Positions 1-8,153 of a DNA stretch of 64,000 nt are shown in pieces (within the stretch, counting starts at the first letter, position 1; every line of letters starts with the position of its first letter). A model generated the notes under the pieces. That model ran no database searches. It had not been told where the DNA came from and worked only from the letters and a program-made list of their open reading frames with translations. This stretch comes from a bacterium. Its GTDB lineage: Bacteria > Cyanobacteriota > Vampirovibrionia > Gastranaerophilales > Gastranaerophilaceae. The stretch lies in the NCBI GenBank assembly GCA_017652265.1, contig JAGCBH010000035.1:1-64000 (forward strand), given 5' to 3'. A program made the position numbers and the translations under genes.

Positions 1-57
1 CTGACTAAAAAAGATCAGCAAAGAGAGATGGACAGAGCATCAAAAATAAGGTATTAG
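1..57 (+). CDS. C-terminal end of an upstream gene (partial)
   Basis: The first frame is open from base 1 and ends at a TAG at 55-57, giving 18 residues ending SKIRY. The next gene starts 3 bases later, so the two are probably co-transcribed. The fragment is too short to assign a family. Confidence 0.45.
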   Translation: MTKKDQQREMDRASKIRY

Positions 58-60
58 ATT

Positions 61-957
61 TTGAGAGTTGTTCTTTTGGGTAAAGGAATTATGTTGGCAG
101 GTATGATTGAGGGTTGTATAAATGCTCTCAATACCGATATTGTCGGAGTTTTGCGCTATGATAATCTCACGAAGAACCGTTTTCAGCTTGCCGTATCAGA
201 TTTTTTCTCTCATAGTGTTGAAGAAATACTGATAAAAAAATATGAATTGAATGAATTGCATTTTAATTCCACAAATTCTCCCGATTTCAGAGATTTTTTG
301 CTGAAAAATAATGTTGATATGGTTTTAGTAGGAACCTGGAGAGAAAAAATTTCTAAAAAAGTTTTTGCGGTGCCGCGTTTGGGGTTTGTGAATATTCATC
401 CGTCGCTTCTGCCAAAATACAGAGGGCCGAATCCATATTTACAGGTTATTAAAAATCGTGAGCCGTTTTCGGGGTTTACCTTTCATAAAATTGATGAAAA
501 TTTTGATACCGGTGAAATTCTCTATCAGGCAAGAGCCGAAATTCTGCCGTTTTATACATCTAAAGAATTGAGAGAAGCTACGGTTTTTGAAGTTAAAAAA
601 TCTCTGCCCGGTTTTTTGTATGAGTATGAAAACGGTGAAATAACGCCATTAAAACAGGATGAAAATTTGGCATCATACTATCCGAATATTGAACGTGAGG
701 ATATGATGTTAGATTTTGAGCGTGAAACGGCGGAAGAAATTGTAGCAAGAATAAAAGCATTGCATCCGTGGCTACCGTGTTATGTTACAACAAAAAGTGG
801 TTTTTACATCCCAAACCCGTATCATTTAAGCATTGAAAATGCTGACAACGAAACTCTTTCACTTGACGTAAAAAACAAACTAATCAAAGCAAAATGCAAA
901 GACGGCAAAGTTGTTGTTATGAAGAACGTTAAAAAGTATCGGAAATTTATGTACTAA
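61..957 (+). CDS. Formyltransferase family protein (Fmt/ArnA-like fold)
   Basis: A 298-residue protein with the N-terminal formyl_trans fold. It opens with a Rossmann-like strand (MRVVLLGKG) and carries the family hallmark HPSLLPKYRGPNP at about 118-130, which supplies the catalytic Asn-His-Asp environment, then FDTGEILYQ at about 148-156. The family transfers a formyl group from 10-formyl-THF to an amino group. The C-terminal half resembles the Fmt C-domain only loosely and the usual Fmt N-terminal GTP motif is absent, so this is probably a paralogue acting on a sugar or other metabolite rather than the initiator-tRNA enzyme. The start is TTG at 61, chosen because it keeps the first beta strand. 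It overlaps the converging minus-strand gene by 11 bp. Confidence 0.75.
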   Translation: MRVVLLGKGIMLAGMIEGCINALNTDIVGVLRYDNLTKNRFQLAVSDFFSHSVEEILIKKYELNELHFNSTNSPDFRDFLLKNNVDMVLVGTWREKISKKVFAVPRLGFVNIHPSLLPKYRGPNPYLQVIKNREPFSGFTFHKIDENFDTGEILYQARAEILPFYTSKELREATVFEVKKSLPGFLYEYENGEITPLKQDENLASYYPNIEREDMMLDFERETAEEIVARIKALHPWLPCYVTTKSGFYIPNPYHLSIENADNETLSLDVKNKLIKAKCKDGKVVVMKNVKKYRKFMY

Positions 958-1822
958 GCACCGGCCAAGGAAATTGACCAAGAAGGTCATATTCAAATTC
1001 GGCATCAGCGGCTTTTATTACATCTTTATTATATTCAATCATAGCTGCGCGTTCTGCAACGCTTTCTCGGCGTAATTTTTCCATACCAAGAGCCATTTTT
1101 CTTGCATCTCCGTACATTTGTTTTGCAATTTTGTTGCTTTTTAATTTTTCCAGAACTACACTTTCAAGTTCTTTATAGTCTTTAAGTATTTGTTGTTCTT
1201 TTAATGTTAAAGTTGCATTTTTGTCTTCTGCTTTTGCAAGAAGTGCAAGATAATCGTCATTCAGACGGAAGAAATTTTTATTTATTCCAACAAGTTCAAG
1301 AACTTCATTAGCTTTTATTGTATGTTCTTCTCTGGCTGTTGCCTGTCTTAAAACTCTGTTTGAAATAGGTCTTACATCTTTAAGAACAGGTTTAATAGTT
1401 TCAAAAGCAGGTTTTGCCAGTGCTATCATTTTTTTGTATGCGGCCATAACTTCCAAAATTGCTTCTGCCACAACTACTCTTGGGCCAAATTTATCTTTTA
1501 AACCTTTAGGCGTGAGTTGATGAGGTGCATATCTTTCTAAAAGTTCATATGCATCGTTTTCAATTGCAGCATTAATTTCTTTCGCAATGGCAGGATCATC
1601 ATAATGAAGTGTGCCATCCATATATCCTTTAAATTTTTCAAATAAGGATGATAGCTTAATATTTTTATTTGTATTACTTTTTGCAATAGCTCTAGGAATA
1701 AGGTGCGGATCATTAGGTAAATCTGTGTATACTTTTTTAAAATAGTCTGCTGCTAAATTTGCATATTGTCTTGTTTGTGTACTGCTTCGTGGTGTGATAC
1801 GTGCTCCTATTATTGATGGCAT
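947..1822 (-). CDS. Uncharacterised helical protein
   Basis: A 291-residue protein with a clear start (AAGGAG about 8 nt before the ATG). It has no signal peptide or membrane segment. It is rich in Ala, Lys and Glu and should be largely alpha-helical, especially residues 100-280. I recognise no family. It is on the same strand as and just downstream of the phage module, but its style (short disordered N-terminus, then helices) matches the other lineage-specific chromosomal proteins here. Whether it belongs to the phage unit is open. Confidence 0.6.
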   Translation of the reverse strand: MPSIIGARITPRSSTQTRQYANLAADYFKKVYTDLPNDPHLIPRAIAKSNTNKNIKLSSLFEKFKGYMDGTLHYDDPAIAKEINAAIENDAYELLERYAPHQLTPKGLKDKFGPRVVVAEAILEVMAAYKKMIALAKPAFETIKPVLKDVRPISNRVLRQATAREEHTIKANEVLELVGINKNFFRLNDDYLALLAKAEDKNATLTLKEQQILKDYKELESVVLEKLKSNKIAKQMYGDARKMALGMEKLRRESVAERAAMIEYNKDVIKAADAEFEYDLLGQFPWPVLST

Positions 1823-1903
1823 GATTTCTCCTTTTTATAATCTGATGTGTGGTTAAAATCATGTAAAAAAATAATTTGCTACTTTTGTAATAACTTCTTA
1901 ACA

Positions 1904-2137
1904 TTACTTAAAGGTTATCAGGCAATCATAAATTTTATCAATTTTGTCTTTCATTTCTGTTACCTGTTCTTTAAGGTCTTTGAAACTTCTTAAAGGGACA
2001 AATTTTTCTTCAATATTTTCAATTATTTCTCTGTGTTTTTTTTCTAATTGTTCCGGTGTTACAAAAATTTTGTGCTGAATAAAAAACATCATTATAACAA
2101 TAAGTATCGGTGAATATTCTAAAATTTTTTCTTCCAT
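1904..2137 (-). CDS. Small membrane-anchored coiled-coil phage protein
   Basis: A 77-residue protein with one hydrophobic segment at about residues 8-25 (rich in I, V, M and F) followed by a charged heptad-like helix (PEQLEKKHREI onwards). The start at 2137 is chosen because AAGGAG lies 7 nt upstream; a longer frame starting at 2167 overlaps the terminase. It directly follows the large terminase gene. The architecture (short N-terminal TM, long cytoplasmic or periplasmic helix) is common for holin-accessory or spanin-like phage proteins, but the exact role is not shown by sequence. Confidence 0.6.
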   Translation of the reverse strand: MEEKILEYSPILIVIMMFFIQHKIFVTPEQLEKKHREIIENIEEKFVPLRSFKDLKEQVTEMKDKIDKIYDCLITFK

Positions 2138-2148
2138 AATTTTCTCCT

Positions 2149-3438
2149 TTATAAAGTGATTGGCCAATAAAAGTCCACAAGGTAAGATGCGGCATCTATC
2201 GGGTGCATTAAGAATTTTAATTCGTGGGTTTGTTTTATTTGGTGATATGTCGGGATATCTATTTTGGAGGTACCTTCAATGTAGCGGAGGTTATAGATGT
2301 TGTAGAGCAATTTTTTGCATTTTTTGTCGACAAAAAGCGAAACAGTTCCGTCAGCTGATTTGATTTTTGAATTGAATGCCATAATTCTGTTTTTTATAGG
2401 CGGATTATAAGGTTTAATTTTTACGTCAATATCGTAGCCGTATTCAAGTAAAGCTTTTTTTATTATTACATAATTTGTGTATTCACTTGTGCAGCTTCTG
2501 TTGTCGCCTGAGGCATCTCCATTTATAATAATTTTGCCTTTGTGGTTCGGGTATCGTTGCAAAAATTCTTCTGTTGCTTTTTGAGTTGTTGTGTTTTCCA
2601 TAACTATTTCGTCAAAATAAAAAACTTTGTCATCAGTTTTATGCGCAAGAACCCACGACATAGGGTCAACGTTAAAGTCGCAGGAAAGGTGCAAATCAAG
2701 TTCCGGATGATATTTTATTTCCATAATGTTTTTATCAGAAAAATCTTTTATGACAAGTCCGCTGTTGTAGTCTCCGCTTTGTGCCAAAACAAAAATATTA
2801 TAGTAATTTTCATCATAAAGCTTTTTCATCTCTTCACAGTAACCCTGAGGCAGATAGATATTTTGGGTTGTCGGAGCAGTTATAAGGCGGTAATTTTCGG
2901 ATTTATTTTCCACAAAAGTTTTATAAACCCAGCCTTTTTGTAATTCGGGGTTTGTATGACCAAAAATTCTGTATCTGAAATTTTTCCAGTTTTTTCTGAT
3001 TTTTTGCCTCATACGTCCCAAAAGCATTTTGAATGTGTCATAAGGAATATCAGACATTTCTTCAATTTCTGCAAAACCAAGATTTAAGGACTTGAGTTTA
3101 TTGGGCTCTTCAAAACTTCTGAAAAGAATTTCGGAAGAATTTTTGAATAATAATTTTTGCAAAGTTGATGACCAGTCATAATCTTTACCCTGTGTGAAAC
3201 CCATATTATCAAGATGTTCAAAGTAGGTGTTTAGGGTTGTATCCCTTACAAGAGTATAAGTTTGGGCTCCTACAAGTCCCCTGATACCGGGAAATTTAAG
3301 GGCAAGGAGTATTCCTAGTAGTGAACCGGCAAAAGTTTTGCCGGAACCGTATCCGCCTTGATATACTGCCACATCAAGGGCATAGTCGTGCGGAATTTCT
3401 AAAAATTCCCTTTGGGCATTGAGTAAACTGTATTCCAA
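2149..3438 (-). CDS. Phage terminase large subunit (TerL)
   Basis: The packaging motor ATPase/nuclease of a tailed phage, 429 aa. Walker A is GGYGSGKT at residues 28-35 and Walker B is LGFAEIEEM at about 120-128. The C-terminal RNase H-like nuclease shows the expected acidic positions in SCDFNVDP, INGDASGD and HPIDAASY. It starts at TTG (3438), supported by GAGGAG just upstream and by the protein beginning close to the ATPase core. It is preceded by a truncated minor-head fragment and followed by a small membrane protein. All motor residues look intact, so it could be functional even if the element is incomplete. Confidence 0.92.
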   Translation of the reverse strand: MEYSLLNAQREFLEIPHDYALDVAVYQGGYGSGKTFAGSLLGILLALKFPGIRGLVGAQTYTLVRDTTLNTYFEHLDNMGFTQGKDYDWSSTLQKLLFKNSSEILFRSFEEPNKLKSLNLGFAEIEEMSDIPYDTFKMLLGRMRQKIRKNWKNFRYRIFGHTNPELQKGWVYKTFVENKSENYRLITAPTTQNIYLPQGYCEEMKKLYDENYYNIFVLAQSGDYNSGLVIKDFSDKNIMEIKYHPELDLHLSCDFNVDPMSWVLAHKTDDKVFYFDEIVMENTTTQKATEEFLQRYPNHKGKIIINGDASGDNRSCTSEYTNYVIIKKALLEYGYDIDVKIKPYNPPIKNRIMAFNSKIKSADGTVSLFVDKKCKKLLYNIYNLRYIEGTSKIDIPTYHQIKQTHELKFLMHPIDAASYLVDFYWPITL

Positions 3439-3449
3439 AATTTTCTCCT

Positions 3450-3707
3450 CTATTTTTCAATCAGAACATGGTTTCCGTTGATTGTAACCCATTTGCCGTC
3501 AGAAGCCGAATTGTTTGAATAATTCTTTTTTCTTGGCGAGGTTGAATTTTCGTTTTTTGTGATTTCTTTACTTTTTGTCATCAAATTTTCGGCAGGTGTT
3601 TCAGATAGAGTGTCGTGAACGAGTTTTGTAATTTCACTTCGGCTGTAAATATTTTCAAATTGTGCAGTTAGTTGATTAATGAGTGCTTGTTCAATTTCAT
3701 TTGTTTG
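3450..3707 (-). pseudogene. Remnant of a phage minor head protein (no start)
   Basis: An open frame of 85 codons between an in-frame TAA (3708-3710) and the TAG at 3450-3452. It has no ATG before codon 43 and no ribosome site. The C-terminus KWVTINGNHVLIEK resembles the tail end of phage minor-head/head-morphogenesis proteins, where a W-V-T-I-x-G-x-H-V pattern is common; that match is from memory and is moderate. It lies between the large terminase and the portal, where such a gene is expected. The missing front part ends at the left arm of the 17-bp inverted repeat, suggesting disruption. Confidence 0.5.
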
Positions 3708-3717
3708 TTATTTCAGG

Positions 3718-3734
3718 AGGTAAAATAAATTTTA
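3718..3734 (+). repeat. Left arm of a 17-bp inverted repeat
   Basis: AGGTAAAATAAATTTTA, a perfect inverted match to 4139-4155. The two arms bracket the LprI-like gene. It touches the broken minor-head frame on its outer side. No target-site duplication was seen. Confidence 0.6.
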
Positions 3735-4139
3735 ATTTTTTAAAATAAACAAGAATCCTTCAAGATACAATGCGCGTTCTTTTGCTAATGACATTGCGTT
3801 AGCATGGGCAATGTTAGTGTGTATTGTGCCGTCAAGATTAAAAATTATATCAAATATAGCTTGCTTTTCGGCATTATAATATTCTTCCCATTTTTTATTT
3901 GCTTGATTAAAAAGCTTTCTTTGTTCTTTATTTAATTTCTTATTGATTAACTTAATATTTTTTTGAATTTCTTTTTCCCATTTTAATCTTGCCTCCAATG
4001 TGCAATTATTCATGCCAGCAGTTGAATATTCCTTTTTCATACAGACAGAATATTCAATATCAATAGGATTTTCTTCTGCATTTGCAAGAGAAAAATTAAA
4101 CATGAATATTAAAATTAAAAATAAGAACATTTTTTTCAT
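3732..4139 (-). CDS. Secreted LprI/DUF1311-type protein (possible lysozyme inhibitor)
   Basis: A 135-residue protein with a classical signal peptide (MKKMFLFLILIFMFNFSLANA, cleaved near residue 21). The mature part has the DUF1311/LprI pattern: two cysteines, an AGMNNCT box, then LNKEQRKLFNQANKKWEEYY. Characterised relatives inhibit lysozyme or sit in the periplasm. It is the only signal-peptide gene inside the phage head operon and sits between portal and terminase. The two flanking 17-bp inverted arms suggest a small inserted cassette, and a lysozyme inhibitor would be a plausible lysogenic-conversion gene. Function is inferred from the family only. Confidence 0.7.
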   Translation of the reverse strand: MKKMFLFLILIFMFNFSLANAEENPIDIEYSVCMKKEYSTAGMNNCTLEARLKWEKEIQKNIKLINKKLNKEQRKLFNQANKKWEEYYNAEKQAIFDIIFNLDGTIHTNIAHANAMSLAKERALYLEGFLFILKN

Positions 4140-4155
4140 AAAATTTATTTTACCT
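4139..4155 (-). repeat. Right arm of a 17-bp inverted repeat
   Basis: The reverse complement of 3718-3734. Its inner end is the A of the LprI-like ATG, so the arm also forms the leader of that gene. Confidence 0.6.
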
Positions 4156-4198
4156 TTTTGATGTTTTTTTTCAACAAATTTACATAGTGCTTATAAAA

Positions 4199-4310
4199 AA
4201 AGGTGCCGTTTTTTAGTACATAGAATAAATAGGAACTAAAAGGGTAAACGGGGTAAACGTTTTTGTTTTCGGAGTAAGATATGAGAGAAGTTAAGATAAA
4301 CGGCACCGGA
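4199..4310. other. Structured non-coding gap between portal and LprI-like gene
   Basis: A 10-bp inverted repeat, GGTGCCGTTT (4202-4211) and AAACGGCACC (4298-4307), encloses 86 nt that contain a perfect 9-nt tandem repeat GGGTAAACG (4242-4250, 4251-4259). This is unusual in AT-rich intergenic DNA and could be a small RNA, a processing site or a protein-binding site. Confidence 0.4.
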
Positions 4311-4325
4311 AATAAGACCATTAGT

Positions 4326-5978
4326 TTATGAAAGGGTTTCTTTATCTTTCAGAAAATTATTTACATTTTCTATTCCGTACTGTTCAAGTGCAAATTTAAA
4401 ACACTCAATCCAGTTTATATTTTGTGCAATGACATCTACCTGAGCGAATGTCTGAACAACTTCAAACAGTTCTTTAAAGCGGCTCTTACGTTCAAATGTT
4501 GCCTTTCTGTCTCCGTAGCGGTAAATATAATTTGCACATCTGATATCGTCATCAATTTCTATAAAGACGGTTTTACCATCATCATTAACAGAGATTATTT
4601 CCTTACCCAGTTTGAAGTTTGCTATTATGTCAGCGGTTTTTTCAACAACAGGTATTATGATTTTACGATTGATGCTCTCTAAAATCATATTCAAACGGGA
4701 TTCCTGACCGCTTGCTGAGTAATTAAGTTCAGTTGCTGTTCGGGTTTGTGACTGAATGTTGCCTGACATATTTTTGAATATACCTGTTGCGCTTTCAATT
4801 GTATTTTTAAAGTAATTCAGAAAATCCCAGCCTACCATTGCTTTATCAAAGTTCAACGGTGTAGGAGTATTCGGCATTAAGGCCGCATCATATTCAATTA
4901 TTTTGCCCGGTTTAACATCCTGCTGGCCTCTGAAACATCCTTTCGGAGCAAGGTATGGAGGGTTCATCATTAAAGATAGGGCGTCAAGCTGTTTATTTAA
5001 AATTTCCGATGAAATTTCGTTTAAAACAAGTGCGACTCTGATAGGCGAAATTCCTCTGCCCGTTGACGGATTTTCAATGATATTTGCGTGAATAAAAGGA
5101 TTTATAACAAAAGGATTACTTTCAAATCTTATAATATGGCGTCTGCCCGCAACGGTTATAAACCAGTTCTTCAACAGTGTTCCGTCGGATAGTTCAATAT
5201 CCCCTAAAAATTCCAAAATTTCCAGTTTGTTGTTTTCAGAATTTTCATTTCTTTTTGTGTTTTTTGCCACCACTCCTTTCAGATCTTCCATTTTTTCAGC
5301 ATTAAGGCAGTTGTTTGATTTGTCCGAATATATTTCATCAGGGGTTCTGTATGAGCGGTAAATTTTTGAGCACCTGTCCCAATTTTCGGTATCGTTGCGG
5401 TCAAAAACAAAATCTTCGGGATGTATGTATTTTATTTTTGCGTTGTCATATACGACTTTTTCTTCTATAACAAAACCTTTTTGAGACGGATTTAACAATT
5501 TTTCTTCAAAAGTTTGCGGGCGTCGTATCCTTTTTAATTTTGTTTCCCAGCCGATAAAAAGAGTTGCTTCTCCGGCTTCAACAATTCCGTCAATTATTTT
5601 TTCAAGTTCGGATTCAAAATCCATTTCTTCAAAAGTTTTTACCAGCATGGCTTTTTGTTTATTAGCGAAAGCCTGTGATTTTTCTGTTGTACCGGAAACA
5701 TCAAACATTGATTCAGGATGAGAGTAGATGTTTTGAGTTATGTGTGCTTTGAGTGTCTGGGCAAGTTCGTAAATATTCGGCAAATTTATTTTTGCCGACC
5801 ATATACCGTCAATAGGTGCTGTTGCATTGTAAATTGCATTTCTGACAGATGATAAATCATTAAGTTGCCCCATTCTTTCGTTTTCATATCTGTCAAATTT
5901 TTTTGTAATTTTATTTACCAGGTAATTTTCGTCAATATTATTTGCATTTACGGTTAAATCTTCCGTTTCAAAGTGCAT
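4326..5978 (-). CDS. Phage portal (head-tail connector) protein, podovirus type
   Basis: A 550-residue protein resembling head-tail connector portals of short-tailed phages. The central part NPSTGRGISPIRVAL, then LSLMMNPPYLAPKG, then TATELNYSASGQESRLNM and the long helical C-terminus follow the portal pattern (clip, stem, wing and crown order). The start at 5978 is chosen because AAAGGAGG precedes it, and an upstream in-frame ATG lacks one. It overlaps the GNAT gene end by 11 bp, consistent with translational coupling. The portal forms the DNA entry ring with the terminase motor. Confidence 0.85.
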   Translation of the reverse strand: MHFETEDLTVNANNIDENYLVNKITKKFDRYENERMGQLNDLSSVRNAIYNATAPIDGIWSAKINLPNIYELAQTLKAHITQNIYSHPESMFDVSGTTEKSQAFANKQKAMLVKTFEEMDFESELEKIIDGIVEAGEATLFIGWETKLKRIRRPQTFEEKLLNPSQKGFVIEEKVVYDNAKIKYIHPEDFVFDRNDTENWDRCSKIYRSYRTPDEIYSDKSNNCLNAEKMEDLKGVVAKNTKRNENSENNKLEILEFLGDIELSDGTLLKNWFITVAGRRHIIRFESNPFVINPFIHANIIENPSTGRGISPIRVALVLNEISSEILNKQLDALSLMMNPPYLAPKGCFRGQQDVKPGKIIEYDAALMPNTPTPLNFDKAMVGWDFLNYFKNTIESATGIFKNMSGNIQSQTRTATELNYSASGQESRLNMILESINRKIIIPVVEKTADIIANFKLGKEIISVNDDGKTVFIEIDDDIRCANYIYRYGDRKATFERKSRFKELFEVVQTFAQVDVIAQNINWIECFKFALEQYGIENVNNFLKDKETLS

Positions 5979-6507
5979 TTGAACCTCCTTTTTCTTTGTT
6001 GAAAAGTACGTATATTTCAATATCCTGCGGCTTATTGTTTTTTAGAGTTTCGGATTTTAATAAAGCCTCTTTTTTAAATCCGCATTTTTTTAAAAGCCTT
6101 TTAATAAGGCTGTTTTGCGGGTAAATTAATGCTTTCAATTTCACAATTTTTAAGATACTGAAGCAGTATTGTTTAAAAATTTTTGCGGCAAGTAAAGCTG
6201 TTTTACCCCAGTATTTTCTTTTAAGGCAGATTAATACTTCGGCGCTGTGTATGTGGTTTTTATTTCCGACGATGTTTTCCAGAACAATAAATCCGCAAAA
6301 ATTGTTGTCCGACAAAATTACATAAAAGTAAGGTGATGTTTTTATAGTGTAATCTGTGAGTTTTTGCGGTGATGAGCGCAGAGGTGAAAAATCGTCTTCA
6401 AGATTTTCAATGTATTTGTTGTACAGCTCTGATATTTCAGCCAGGTATTCGGTATTTATAACCCTTTTGAATTTAATCGGTGATTTCTGCCCATAAGAAT
6501 TCAACAT
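5968..6507 (-). CDS. GNAT-like acetyltransferase embedded in the phage head operon
   Basis: A 179-residue protein with a GNAT-like layout: N-terminal acceptor part, central strands FYVILSDNNFCGFIVLENI, an acetyl-CoA-binding-like turn RKYWGKTALLAAKIF at about 107-121, and a C-terminal GFKKEALLKS strand. GNAT-type proteins occur beside portal genes in several short-tailed phages, where the role is not well established. A GGAG site lies about 7 nt before the ATG at 6507. It overlaps the upstream gene by 35 bp. Confidence 0.65.
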   Translation of the reverse strand: MLNSYGQKSPIKFKRVINTEYLAEISELYNKYIENLEDDFSPLRSSPQKLTDYTIKTSPYFYVILSDNNFCGFIVLENIVGNKNHIHSAEVLICLKRKYWGKTALLAAKIFKQYCFSILKIVKLKALIYPQNSLIKRLLKKCGFKKEALLKSETLKNNKPQDIEIYVLFNKEKGGSNAL

Positions 6508-6838
6508 AGGTATCTCCGCTTATGAAAGATTTGACTTTACCCGAACAAAGCGCTTGTCTTGCATCGTTCTGAAGCCCCAGCATGCCCTCTGCCTGCAGAC
6601 CGGTTATGTAACTTTCCGTTCTTGTTTTTTTATTGAAAGTTTTAAAAACAGATTTTTTTGAGAAAATAATTTCCGGTTTAAGCTTTTCCGCTTGGGTTAC
6701 TTTTGTTACTTTTACGGATTTTTTGGCTTCCTTAAGCATATTTTTGTAATCTTCTTCTATTTTTATTGCGATAAGCTCATCTAAAGATTTTCCTGTCATA
6801 AGCATCTCTTCTTTATCTTTGTTGCTTGGTTGTTTCAT
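6473..6838 (-). CDS. Unknown phage protein in packaging operon
   Basis: A 121-residue basic, helix-rich protein between the small terminase and the GNAT gene, overlapping the latter. The N-terminus (NKDKEEMLMTGKSLDELIAIK) and central Lys-rich helix could bind nucleic acid, but no family is recognised. Its position between TerS and portal suggests a packaging or head-assembly role. Confidence 0.6.
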   Translation of the reverse strand: MKQPSNKDKEEMLMTGKSLDELIAIKIEEDYKNMLKEAKKSVKVTKVTQAEKLKPEIIFSKKSVFKTFNKKTRTESYITGLQAEGMLGLQNDARQALCSGKVKSFISGDTYVEFLWAEITD

Positions 6839-6852
6839 TTTTTACCTTTCTT

Positions 6853-7284
6853 TTATATTTTTTCTTTGTCCAGATTTGAAATTGTGATTATTTTTGCTTC
6901 AGCGGCGGATTCTTCATGATCAGAATAAAAACCTATATGTTTGCACAGGTTTTCCAGTGCTTTGAGGCCTGTTGAAGTGTCCCTTAATTTCTTTTTACCT
7001 GTAGCTTCGCCGTCTTTGTCGGTTATATCTTCCTCTTCAAGTGAAAATTCAATAATTTGAAGCAATTTTTGTACTATGTAACCTTTTTCTACCCTTAAAG
7101 AATTTATTTGCGATAATAATTTTGATTTAATTGCAAGAATTATTTTCTTTTCGGAGAGCAGCCTGTTCGCGGTTTCACGAAGATTTTTTTCTGTATAACC
7201 TGCGTATTTGCAAGCCATTTCACCATCTAAAGTGCGAATATATTCTTCAATAAATTTTCTCTGCATTTGTGTAATGTTGTTCAT
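6853..7284 (-). CDS. Phage terminase small subunit (TerS, Terminase_2 family)
   Basis: About 143 residues. The N-terminus QRKFIEEYIRTLDG, AGYTEKN and NRLLSEKKI is the HTH-like DNA-recognition domain of Terminase_2 proteins; it is followed by a helical oligomerisation region and an acidic C-terminus. It recognises phage DNA and recruits TerL. I chose the ATG at 7284; a TTG at 7299 is possible and neither has a strong ribosome site. It is separated from TerL by about 3.4 kb, whereas the two are usually adjacent. Confidence 0.8.
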   Translation of the reverse strand: MNNITQMQRKFIEEYIRTLDGEMACKYAGYTEKNLRETANRLLSEKKIILAIKSKLLSQINSLRVEKGYIVQKLLQIIEFSLEEEDITDKDGEATGKKKLRDTSTGLKALENLCKHIGFYSDHEESAAEAKIITISNLDKEKI

Positions 7285-7299
7285 AGTACAATATTTCAA

Positions 7300-7437
7300 T
7301 TTCTTTACATAGTTTGATATTTTTGAATGTAGATAGTATAATAGTCATGCTATTTATATTTCGGCTAGTGTAAATCTTAACAGGGGGGAAATTTAAAAAA
7401 GACTTCCTGTTTTCTTTTTGCCTTTTTTTAGAAAGAT
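7300..7437 (-). other. Intergenic gap with nested inverted repeats in phage operon
   Basis: 138 bp between the gp4-like gene and TerS. On the minus strand it contains AACAGG...CCTGTT nested inside TAAATCTT...AAGATTTA, and a TATACT box nearer TerS. It may be an internal terminator/promoter splitting the operon. No -35 box was convincing. Confidence 0.35.
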
Positions 7438-8082
7438 TTAGTTTCGGAAAGTTTTAATACATGCCCCAAACCCAGCATCAACAGAGTATTTTGATACCAT
7501 GTTAGCAAGGGCATCTCTGTACATGCTGAGCCAGTAGCTAAATCTGATATGCTGAGGATTACCTTTTAAGCGCATGCAGGTTCCGTAAACCAAAACTGGT
7601 TCCGCAAACGGATCGGGAAGCAGAGTTTCGTCTGTTCCTGAGGTGAATTTTGTTTTTTCCGTACTGCCTGAAGATTTTACGTTGTTGTAGGTGTAATAAA
7701 TAACTTCAACAGTTTTTGTCTCAGTGAATTTCTTTGCAAAAATTATTTTATTGTCTTTGAAAGAGTAAATATTTTTACCTTCATATTTGCCGGCAAGAAT
7801 TAAACCTGCGTTATCGCAATATAGAAATGGAATATCGTCAATCAATAGTTGTGAAATTCTGCCGTTGATGGTATTTGTAATCTCTCTTGTATTTGCACTG
7901 AGAGTTAATTCGGCTTTTCTGATTAAAAAATTCCAGCGTTCGTAAAGACAAATTTCGGCATTAAGAACGTTAAGTATATTCATTATTTTCTTATGTTCAT
8001 TTTTTGTTAATTCTTCAAATGCGTTTACCGGCTTGTAATTAAGTTCTACCAGACATTTGTTTATAATTTCAAGATAGTTCAT
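7438..8082 (-). CDS. Phage head-completion/adaptor protein (P22 gp4 / T7 gp11-like)
   Basis: A 214-residue protein with the adaptor pattern: N-terminal helix pair (NYLEIINKCLVELNY), ERWNFLIRKAELTLSANT, a central beta region ending VEVIYYTY, and a C-terminal helical part. In short-tailed phages this ring binds under the portal after packaging. Start ATG 8082 has AAAGGAG upstream. It lies between scaffold and TerS, an order reversed compared with P22-type maps. Confidence 0.65.
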   Translation of the reverse strand: MNYLEIINKCLVELNYKPVNAFEELTKNEHKKIMNILNVLNAEICLYERWNFLIRKAELTLSANTREITNTINGRISQLLIDDIPFLYCDNAGLILAGKYEGKNIYSFKDNKIIFAKKFTETKTVEVIYYTYNNVKSSGSTEKTKFTSGTDETLLPDPFAEPVLVYGTCMRLKGNPQHIRFSYWLSMYRDALANMVSKYSVDAGFGACIKTFRN

Positions 8083-8153
8083 GATTTCTCCTTTGATTAA
8101 TACGGTAAAGTCCTGAGGGAGAAAATATCTCCCTCTGACTTTCCGCTGAAGTG

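Noticed and set aside
2542-2943. A 133-codon plus-strand frame
   Set aside because: It lies antisense inside the large terminase, whose motifs are clear.
4145-4321. A 58-codon minus-strand frame between portal and LprI-like genes
   Set aside because: It has no ribosome site, overlaps the inverted repeat and the structured gap, and its composition is not coding-like.
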